Source: 4572-123 sp964418755
Lineage (GTDB): Bacteria; Desulfobacterota; Desulfobacteria; Desulfobacterales; 4572-123
Reading direction: 5' to 3'
DNA: 5,915 nt
NCBI GenBank assembly: GCA_964418755.1
Contig: CAYQNS010000227.1
Location: 1 to 5,915 of the forward strand
Of the stretch, positions 1-4,988 are shown piece by piece (position 1 is the stretch's first letter; each line of letters starts with the position of its first letter). The notes below the pieces were generated by a model. That model was not told the DNA's origin, ran no database searches, and saw only the letters and a list, made by a program, of their open reading frames with translations. A program made the position numbers and the translations under genes.

Positions 1-110
1 ATATCACAGGAGTCTCAATTTTGAAAGTTATAATTTTATGGGCGTCCCCTAAAATCCTGAAAACTCCCTTGTGGTAAAATTTGTCCATCTTTCCACAATA
101 GCCCCATTGA
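1..110. other. AT-rich upstream region with no convincing gene
   Basis: This stretch carries no open reading frame that I would call a gene. One frame stays open from the left edge to a TAA at 50-52, which could be the last ~16 codons of an upstream gene, but that is too short to judge. A perfect 6-bp inverted repeat, TTGTGG (69-74) and CCACAA (93-98), brackets an 18-bp loop. It is not followed by a T-run, so it is not a good terminator on the plus strand. An extended -10-like TGGTAAAAT sits at 72-80 but has no matching -35. The region may hold the edge of an older insertion, but nothing here proves it. Confidence 0.4.
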
Positions 111-132
111 AATATATGCAAAAACATATTGA
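111..132. promoter_or_regulatory. Putative upstream HipB operator (imperfect dyad)
   Basis: The left half AATATATG (111-118) and right half CATATTGA (125-132) flank a 6-bp spacer. The inner five bases of each half are complementary. The left half differs by one base from the arm of the downstream dyad at 141-162, the spacer length is the same, and the two centres are 30 bp apart, close to three helical turns. The right half overlaps the candidate -35 hexamer, so binding here would hinder RNA polymerase. The role as a HipB site is inferred from position and from the known habit of HipB of binding several palindromes upstream of its own operon. Confidence 0.5.
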
Positions 133-157
133 CTCACTCTTATATATGTAATAGCAT
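129..157 (+). promoter_or_regulatory. Candidate hipBA promoter
   Basis: TTGACT (129-134) matches five of six consensus -35 bases. With a 17-bp spacer it is followed by TAGCAT (152-157), which keeps the T, A, A and T at the most conserved -10 positions. A start site about seven bases after this -10 would fall on or next to the hipB ATG at 164, giving a leaderless or nearly leaderless transcript. That agrees with the absence of any purine-rich ribosome binding site before this ATG. Both hexamers lie within or touching the two dyads, the arrangement expected for an autorepressed toxin-antitoxin promoter. Confidence 0.5.
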
Positions 158-162
158 ATATA
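141..162. promoter_or_regulatory. Putative main HipB operator (perfect 8-bp dyad)
   Basis: TATATATG (141-148) and CATATATA (155-162) are perfect reverse complements separated by six bases (149-154). The dyad overlaps the candidate -10 and ends one base before the hipB start codon. In E. coli, HipB dimers bind TATCC-N8-GGATA palindromes upstream of hipBA; the sequence here differs, but the architecture (short palindrome, repeated, overlapping the promoter) is the same. Use as a HipB site is therefore a strong inference, not something shown directly. Confidence 0.6.
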
Positions 163-163
163 C

Positions 164-433
164 ATGAACTCAATATTAAAGCAAATAAAAATAGCGAGGC
201 AGGAAAAAGGGCTGAAACAATCCGAGTTCGGCAACAAGCTTGGTCTGCCGCAAAGCCATATCTCCAAAATTGAACGGGGAGAAACCGACCCCCGTTTATC
301 TACCGTTGTTGATATGGTACGAATTGTTGACCGTGAACTAATACTTGTTCCCAGGAGGCTGGCGCATACCATCAGGCCAATGATAGAGGGTGGGCATAAT
401 CAGGAACCCATGTGGAAGCCGGATGAAGAATGA
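164..433 (+). CDS. hipB: HipB-type antitoxin, XRE-family DNA-binding repressor
   Basis: This 89-residue protein is the antitoxin and transcriptional repressor of a HipBA toxin-antitoxin pair; E. coli HipB has a nearly identical length. A five-helix Cro/C1-type HTH covers about residues 5-58. Its core contains KQSEFGNKLGLPQSHISKIE, with the recognition helix around PQSHISKIE, followed by the DPRLSTVVDMVR and ELILVPR segments common in HipB-like antitoxins. The start at 164 is needed to keep the first HTH helix. No Shine-Dalgarno sequence precedes it, and the perfect dyad ends one base upstream, so the transcript may be leaderless. The gene overlaps hipA by four bases (ATGA), indicating translational coupling. 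It should dimerise on the operators at 111-162, with HipA acting as co-repressor, and should bind and inactivate HipA. The family and role are confident; the exact operator sequence is inferred. Confidence 0.93.
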   Translation: MNSILKQIKIARQEKGLKQSEFGNKLGLPQSHISKIERGETDPRLSTVVDMVRIVDRELILVPRRLAHTIRPMIEGGHNQEPMWKPDEE

Positions 434-1644
434 AAGGTGAACTGGAAATAAGCCTGGGTAAAATCCGGGTAGGGACACTGACACTGCTTGAAGGTGATCG
501 AACAATTTTCTCTTTCCGTGAAGATTACATCGGCAAAACCCGGAAACCGATGCTCAGCCAAGCCTTTATCAATATGGCAGGCAAACTGCTTACTGAGTTC
601 AGGCCGACACGGATGAAATTGCACCCCTTTTTCTCTAATCTTTTGCCCGAAGGGCATCTGCGGACCTATCTGGCCCAGCGCGGAGGTGTAAACCCGGAAC
701 GTGAATACATGCTGCTGCAGTTGCTTGGTGATGACCTCCCCGGCGCAGTGATAGTTAAATCAGATGATAACATCCGGCATGCGGTAGAAAGAAAAGGGGA
801 TACTGAAATAATAAAAGGAGAACAACCCTACAGGTTCTCTCTGGCGGGTGTGCAGCTTAAATTTTCAGCCATATTGGAATCAAAGGGCGGATTGACCATC
901 CCGGCAAAAGGTGTAGGGGGTGACTGGATTGTAAAATTACCTTCACAAAGTTTTATGCATGTCCCGGAAAATGAATGGTCAATGCTTCACCTGGCCGGCG
1001 AAGCAGGTATCCTGGTACCTGAAACCAATCTCGTACCACTGGATAAGATTAAGAATTTACCTGATTTAGGCATCTTTTCAGGCAGGAATGCACTGGCTGT
1101 GAAAAGATTTGATAGAAAAGAAAATGGCTCACGCATCCATATCGAGGATTTTGCTCAAGTATACAGCCAATATCCGAAAAATAAATACGGAAAAGTAAGC
1201 TATTTGAATATCGCTAATATGTTGTGGACGCTGACAGGCGAAGAAGGCCTGATTGACTTTATCCGGCGCCTGGTTTTCACCATCATCATCGGCAATGGTG
1301 ATATGCATCTGAAAAACTGGTCATTTATCTATCACGATGGCATTACGCCAACGCTATCCCCTGCCTATGATTTTGTTTCAACGATCCCGTATATCCCGGG
1401 TGATACATTGGCGCTGACATTATCACACACAAAAAAATTCGAAGAAATCACCATTCAGCATTTCAAACAATTAGCAGAAAACGCGGGACTCCCGGCATTT
1501 ATGGTCCTGCAGACAATGAGAGAGGCGATTGACACGGTGATATCCGTCTGGGAAACCCATCGTTTACACTATGAATTGCCCAAAGAAATTATTGAGCGTA
1601 TTAATATACATATAAGCCGGTTACGTTTATCCAAATATATTTGA
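430..1644 (+). CDS. hipA: HipA-type serine/threonine kinase toxin
   Basis: This 404-residue protein is a HipA-family kinase, a little shorter than the 440-residue E. coli HipA. E. coli HipA phosphorylates glutamyl-tRNA synthetase and drives growth arrest and persistence; the target here is unknown. The N-terminal HipA subdomain runs from about 1 to 100 (MKGELEISLGKIRVGTLTL and the FFSNLLPEG segment), and the HipA-like kinase domain from about 130 to 385. Visible kinase elements are SLAGVQLK at 137-144, whose Ser137 aligns with the Ser150 autophosphorylation site of E. coli HipA; WIVKLPS with Lys169 as ATP-binding lysine; LAVKRFDR at 222-229; the catalytic loop GNGDMHLKN at 288-296 with Asp291; and SPAYDFV with Asp314 as metal-binding Asp. 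All key residues are present and the frame is unbroken, so the kinase should be active. The ATGA overlap with hipB makes its synthesis depend on antitoxin translation. Downstream lies only a gene scar, so the operon ends here. Confidence 0.95.
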   Translation: MKGELEISLGKIRVGTLTLLEGDRTIFSFREDYIGKTRKPMLSQAFINMAGKLLTEFRPTRMKLHPFFSNLLPEGHLRTYLAQRGGVNPEREYMLLQLLGDDLPGAVIVKSDDNIRHAVERKGDTEIIKGEQPYRFSLAGVQLKFSAILESKGGLTIPAKGVGGDWIVKLPSQSFMHVPENEWSMLHLAGEAGILVPETNLVPLDKIKNLPDLGIFSGRNALAVKRFDRKENGSRIHIEDFAQVYSQYPKNKYGKVSYLNIANMLWTLTGEEGLIDFIRRLVFTIIIGNGDMHLKNWSFIYHDGITPTLSPAYDFVSTIPYIPGDTLALTLSHTKKFEEITIQHFKQLAENAGLPAFMVLQTMREAIDTVISVWETHRLHYELPKEIIERINIHISRLRLSKYI

Positions 1645-1699
1645 AGCATTATCACTCAGGTTTCATACCATTTTGGGTTATTAAGAAGGAAAAAACAAT

Positions 1700-1838
1700 A
1701 TGGATTTTAAAGATCTGCGTATCAATGGAAACCGGTTGCGGCAGAAGCCATGTGGAAGTCGAAAACACAACATGGGAAGACAGTGAAGCCGGGGCCAATG
1801 TCCTGCTCCACTGTTTTCTCAAATCGGCAAATGAATAA
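1700..1838 (+). pseudogene. Scar of an M20-family Zn-dependent hydrolase (N- and C-terminal ends joined)
   Basis: A good ribosome binding site, AAGAAGGA (1683-1690), lies nine bases before ATG 1700. The first codons read MDFKDLRINGNRL, like the N-terminus of Zn-dependent amidohydrolases of the N-carbamoyl-amino-acid hydrolase / allantoate amidohydrolase group (typical opening LRINGERLW). That frame runs on to a stop at 1784-1786, giving only 28 residues. From about 1737 a different frame (third-position offset) reads CGRSHVEVENTTWED, then SEAGANVLLHCFLKSANE and TAA 1836-1838. This resembles the C-terminus of the same family, where a G-I/R-SH motif is followed by an ED..AGANVLLH-type last helix. 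Family members are about 400-420 residues, so roughly 1.1 kb appears lost, with the junction near 1736-1745 and out of frame. No functional product is expected. An open frame starting at TTG 1641 merely runs into the C-terminal piece. Family recognition is from memory of conserved ends; the deletion is inferred. Confidence 0.7.
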
Positions 1839-1865
1839 ATTGTTTTAAAAGACCGTATTTAATTT

Positions 1866-3101
1866 ATGTTACGCAATCGAAATTTTCTATTTCTCTGGTT
1901 TGTCAATATTTCCACAACCCTGGCTATTGAACTGTTTACGGTGACGATTCTGGTGACGATCTTTGAACAGACGGAATCCACTTTGCAGGCAGCCGGTACG
2001 ATGGTGGCGCGAACCATGCCGGCGTTTTTGATAGGTCCTGTTGCCGGCGTGCTGGTCGATCGTTTTTCTCGAAAAAATATGCTCCTCATCATGGGTTTGA
2101 TTCAACTGGTGCTGGTTGGTATTGCGATCTGGTTTTTACAGCAGGATGAGACAGTTCCGGTTGCCGGTATTTATCTCATTTTAGCCGGTCTGTCCGCCGC
2201 TGATGTTTTCCACCGACCCGCCCGGTTGTCTCTTATTCCCTCGCTGGTCCCGTATGAGCAATTGGTCAAAGCCAACAGCATTATCCTGGCATCCAGTCAA
2301 ATCATGATGGCCATCTCTTATACGCTTGGCGGCTGGCTTATTTTAGCGGTAGAGTTACGCCGGATTGCTTTGGGCGTGGTCATTTTATTTGCGATGGCGA
2401 CTCTCGCAACCATGCTCATAGTGGAGCCCAAACAGCAGGAAGCAAATAATGCCGGTGAAAGGGAGTCTTTTGGGAAATCCCTGGTTTCCGGCTGGAATTA
2501 TTTGCGTCAACATCCCATCGCCAGAGCATTGACAGTCATGGAAACGGTAGAACATCTGCCGCACGGTATCTGGACCGGGGCCCTGATGCTCGCTTTTACC
2601 ACCAAGGCCCTGCAAGGTGATGCATCAGACTGGGGCTATCAGGTGACGAGTTATTTTGCCGGTATGATCGTAGGCTCCCTTGGGGCACTGGCCTTTGGTG
2701 GCTGGCTGCACCGTTACACAGGCCGTATTATTGTGGTGAATGCTTTCGCGAGCGGTATACTGACACTTGCCTATGCAGGCAGCCAGACTGTATGGATGGC
2801 GGTGGTGTGGGGGTTTTTGTTTGGTCCGCCTTTTGCCATGCGGGATGTGGCGCAGGATTCCCTGCTGCAGGGTACGGTTGAAGGGGGACAATTGGGGCGG
2901 GTTTATGCGATGCGGGATATGTTACGAAATGTAGTGTTTATGTTTGCCGGTATTTTTTTTGCCTGGCTCTCTGATTTTGTTTCCATCCGTATGATTTACG
3001 CCACCGGCGGTATTCTCTATTTGCTGACCGGTTTCTATGCCCTGAGTAACAAAGCCCTGCGAGCAAGCAATATGAATTCTGATGCAGGATTGAAATACTA
3101 A
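1866..3101 (+). CDS. MFS permease, probable efflux transporter
   Basis: This 411-residue, strongly hydrophobic protein belongs to the major facilitator superfamily and resembles the macrolide/enterobactin-exporter-like drug:proton antiporter group. It should sit in the inner membrane with about 12 helices. The N-terminal LLW-type opening (MLRNRNFLFLWF) is typical of that group. Loop 2-3 carries an MFS motif A version, GVLVDRFSRK (61-70), with the key Gly, Asp and Arg/Lys residues. DVFHRPARLSLIPSLV (113-128) corresponds to the usual NPARQALIP-type segment. A hydrophilic central loop lies at about 187-215, and LGRVYAMRDMLRN (343-355) matches the conserved segment in the C-terminal half. The substrate cannot be read from the sequence. 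The start at 1866 is the first in-frame ATG after a stop at 1860-1862, but its ribosome binding site is weak, and a few N-terminal residues may have been lost in the rearrangement that left the neighbouring scar. There is no obvious functional tie to hipBA. Confidence 0.88.
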   Translation: MLRNRNFLFLWFVNISTTLAIELFTVTILVTIFEQTESTLQAAGTMVARTMPAFLIGPVAGVLVDRFSRKNMLLIMGLIQLVLVGIAIWFLQQDETVPVAGIYLILAGLSAADVFHRPARLSLIPSLVPYEQLVKANSIILASSQIMMAISYTLGGWLILAVELRRIALGVVILFAMATLATMLIVEPKQQEANNAGERESFGKSLVSGWNYLRQHPIARALTVMETVEHLPHGIWTGALMLAFTTKALQGDASDWGYQVTSYFAGMIVGSLGALAFGGWLHRYTGRIIVVNAFASGILTLAYAGSQTVWMAVVWGFLFGPPFAMRDVAQDSLLQGTVEGGQLGRVYAMRDMLRNVVFMFAGIFFAWLSDFVSIRMIYATGGILYLLTGFYALSNKALRASNMNSDAGLKY

Positions 3102-3198
3102 TCCGGGCAGGCCGGGGCCAAATTGAATATTTGTGGTATCGCTTTTGAGACGGCGTAGCCCTATCGAAGACTGTTCCGCGCTGCCCTTTTTTTAAAAC

Positions 3199-3207
3199 TG
3201 GTAGAAT
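3199..3207 (+). promoter_or_regulatory. Possible extended -10 promoter of the sugar kinase gene
   Basis: TGG followed by TAGAAT gives the TGn extension plus a hexamer one base away from the -10 consensus. No good -35 lies 16-18 bp upstream, which extended -10 promoters can tolerate. Transcription from here would give a leader of about 95 bases containing the palindrome at 3243-3285. This is a weak call, based on one short motif. Confidence 0.25.
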
Positions 3208-3242
3208 ACATTAGAAGCCGTGCAATCTGCGACATCTGCCCG

Positions 3243-3285
3243 CCCTGTGAAATTCCGCAGGACAAGCGTAGCGTATTTCACCGGG
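3243..3285. repeat. Imperfect palindrome, REP-like
   Basis: Arms CCCTGTGAAAT (3243-3253) and ATTTCACCGGG (3275-3285) pair at ten of eleven positions around a 21-bp loop that itself holds CGC and GCG pieces able to pair. There is no T-run straight after the right arm, so it is a poor terminator. The shape is that of a small dispersed intergenic palindrome or, if transcribed, a leader hairpin ending 23 bases before the kinase start codon. Dispersal cannot be tested in one window, and no second copy is present here. Confidence 0.5.
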
Positions 3286-3308
3286 GTGGATTAAAAAGGA
3301 AGTGATAT

Positions 3309-4895
3309 ATGCCGACTAAAGCAGAAAAATACATTCTGGCGGTGGATCTGGGCACATCCGGTCCCAAGTCCGCCCTGGTTTCCACCCGGGGGGAGGTCGT
3401 GGATTATGAATTTGAGGAGACTCCGCTGCTTCTTTTTCCCAATGGCGGCGCCGAACAGGACCCGGAGCAGTGGTGGGATGCCGTTATGAATACCGCGGGC
3501 AAAGTTTTGGAGAAAAAGCTGGTGCCCAGTGACGATATCGTAGCGGTCTCCTGCTCGACCCAATGGTCCGGGACAGTGGCTGTAGATGCTGCCGGCCATC
3601 ATCTGATGAATTCGATCATATGGATGGATTCAAGGGGAAGTAAATATATTACGGAAATCACCGACGGACTCATTAAAATAGAGGGCTATGAAATCCGCAA
3701 AATGTTCAAATGGCTCAAGCTGACCGGCGGCGCACCGGGCCATTCGGGCAAAGATCCGCTGGCACATATCCTTTATATCAAAAATGAATTCCCCGACATT
3801 TATGCCCGAACTTACAAATTTCTCGAACCCAAGGATTACATCAACCTGCGTTTTACCGGGGAATTTGCCGCTTCCTATGATTCCGTGGCCCTGCACTGGG
3901 TAACCGACAACCGCGATATCTCTGCGGTCAAATACGATGACCAGCTCATTGCCATGGCCGGGCTTGATCGGGAAAAACTGCCCGACCTCATGCGTGCCGT
4001 AGATATTCTGGGGCCGATCCGGCCCGAAGTCGCCGACCGGCTCGGCCTGCGTCTCGATGTCAAGGTCATCGGCGGTACCCCGGATGTGCCGTGCGCTGCC
4101 ATCGGCTCAGGCGCTGTCAAGGATTTTGAAGGACACCTGTACATCGGCACATCCTCCTGGCTCACCTGCCACGTACCCTTTAAAAAAACCGATCTTTTTC
4201 ACAATATGGCATCCCTGCCCTCGGCAATTCCGGACCGATATTTTATTGCCAACGAACAGGAAACCGCCGGGGCCTGTCTGACTTTCTTAAGGGACAATAT
4301 TCTTTATCACAAGGACGCCCTATTGGCGGAAACCGAGCTGCCCGATGTCTATAAAATATTTGATCAGATCGTGGAAAATGTTCCCGCGGGCAGCGATAAG
4401 GTTATTTTTACTCCCTGGCTGTATGGTGAACGCACCCCTGTCGATAATCACTCGGTTCGTTCCGGGTTTTTCAATCAATCCTTGAGAAGCACCCGTGAAC
4501 ATCTCATCCGGGCCGTATTTGAAGGCGTGGCATTCAATTCAAGATGGCTTTTGACCTATGTGGAAAAATTTATCAAGCGTCCCATGGACAGCATCCGCAT
4601 GATCGGCGGCGGGGCCAATTCCAATGTATGGTGCCAGATCCATGCCGATGTCTTTAACCGGACGATCCTGCAGGTAAAAGACCCGATTCAGGCCAATTTC
4701 AGGGGTGCCGCCTTCCTGGCTTCAATGGCCCTTGGTTATTTGAAATTGGATGACATTCCCGGTTGTGTTGAAATCGCAGCCACCTATACCCCCAATCCTG
4801 AAAACAGGAAGATATACGATGAACTCTACCGCGAATTTTTAAACATCTACAAAGCCAACCGGAAAATATATCAACGGCTGAACCGGAAGGAGTAA
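3309..4895 (+). CDS. FGGY-family carbohydrate kinase (xylulokinase-like)
   Basis: This 528-residue cytoplasmic enzyme transfers phosphate from ATP to a sugar or polyol. The N-terminal FGGY domain (about 8-265) has the phosphate-1 motif DLGTSGPK (13-20), AEQDPEQWW (48-56) as in xylulokinases, and IIWMDSRG (103-110). The C-terminal domain has GGTPD with Asp259 at the catalytic-base position (Asp233 of E. coli XylB), the phosphate-2 motif GTSSW (280-284), the adenosine motif GGGANSNVW (433-441), and RGAAFLASMALGY near the end. The E. coli XylB GQMHG sugar-site motif is replaced by STQWSG (83-88), so D-xylulose may not be the substrate. The protein is slightly longer than the ~490 residues usual for XylB. 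AAGGA at 3296-3300, eight bases upstream, supports the start. No sugar isomerase or dehydrogenase gene is adjacent to reveal the pathway. GGAAGGAG over the last codons (4885-4892) looks like a ribosome binding site for a downstream gene that is now missing. Family is certain; substrate is unknown. Confidence 0.9.
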   Translation: MPTKAEKYILAVDLGTSGPKSALVSTRGEVVDYEFEETPLLLFPNGGAEQDPEQWWDAVMNTAGKVLEKKLVPSDDIVAVSCSTQWSGTVAVDAAGHHLMNSIIWMDSRGSKYITEITDGLIKIEGYEIRKMFKWLKLTGGAPGHSGKDPLAHILYIKNEFPDIYARTYKFLEPKDYINLRFTGEFAASYDSVALHWVTDNRDISAVKYDDQLIAMAGLDREKLPDLMRAVDILGPIRPEVADRLGLRLDVKVIGGTPDVPCAAIGSGAVKDFEGHLYIGTSSWLTCHVPFKKTDLFHNMASLPSAIPDRYFIANEQETAGACLTFLRDNILYHKDALLAETELPDVYKIFDQIVENVPAGSDKVIFTPWLYGERTPVDNHSVRSGFFNQSLRSTREHLIRAVFEGVAFNSRWLLTYVEKFIKRPMDSIRMIGGGANSNVWCQIHADVFNRTILQVKDPIQANFRGAAFLASMALGYLKLDDIPGCVEIAATYTPNPENRKIYDELYREFLNIYKANRKIYQRLNRKE

Positions 4896-4901
4896 GATCT
4901 G

Positions 4902-4988
4902 ATAAGCGCCATACGCCGTTTTGTGAACGTTTTGTATGAGAAAACCGACCGTTTCCACATCCCCGTACCTGGAAGCTTAAAAAATTAA
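4902..4988 (+). pseudogene. Possible 5' stump of a lost downstream operon gene
   Basis: A strong ribosome binding site, GGAAGGAG (4885-4892), overlaps the end of the kinase gene. Nine bases later, at the place expected for a start codon, stands ATA (4902-4904). The same frame then reads SAIRRFVNVLYEKTDRFHIP and VPGSLKN before TAA at 4986-4988. The stretch looks protein-like rather than random, and an ATG-to-ATA change would explain the missing start; an alternative start would be CTG at 4899 or GTG at 4923. The TAA falls at the 3' end of the converging minus-strand gene, so the coding sequence may have been cut off where that gene now begins. I do not recognise the product. A short N-terminus of a membrane protein such as a transporter subunit is conceivable but unsupported. 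Confidence 0.35.

Larger units (their letters stand above)
3102..3308. other. Intergenic region between permease and sugar kinase
   Basis: These 207 bases contain no credible gene. They hold a T-run (3187-3193) after a GC-rich patch with only weak, imperfect pairing, a possible extended -10 (3199-3207), an imperfect palindrome (3243-3285), and the kinase ribosome binding site AAGGA (3296-3300) eight bases before ATG 3309. I could not find a clear intrinsic terminator for the permease gene. Confidence 0.5.

Noticed and set aside
38..104. Possible insertion-sequence end (GGGCGTCCCCTAAAATCC and the TTGTGG/CCACAA repeat)
   Set aside because: The GTCCCCT wording recalls ends or leaders of some mobile elements, but no matching inverted copy, target duplication or transposase lies in the window, so it cannot be supported.
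49..372. 107-residue minus-strand frame over hipB and its promoter
   Set aside because: It lies antisense to the well-supported hipB gene and its control region, and its translation shows no domain or sensible composition.
1641..1838. 65-residue open frame on the plus strand after hipA
   Set aside because: It starts at a TTG overlapping the hipA stop, without its own ribosome binding site, and only its last ~33 residues look like protein, matching the C-terminus of an M20 hydrolase. It is better explained as part of a deletion scar.
3121..3193. Intrinsic terminator for the permease gene
   Set aside because: There is a run of seven T at 3187-3193, but the preceding GC-rich patch forms no adjacent stable stem; the only complement to CTGCCC lies about 75 bases upstream.
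4057..4281. Plus-strand frame inside the FGGY kinase gene
   Set aside because: It is a frame shadow of the kinase, whose own frame encodes the catalytic Asp259 and GTSSW motif across the same bases.
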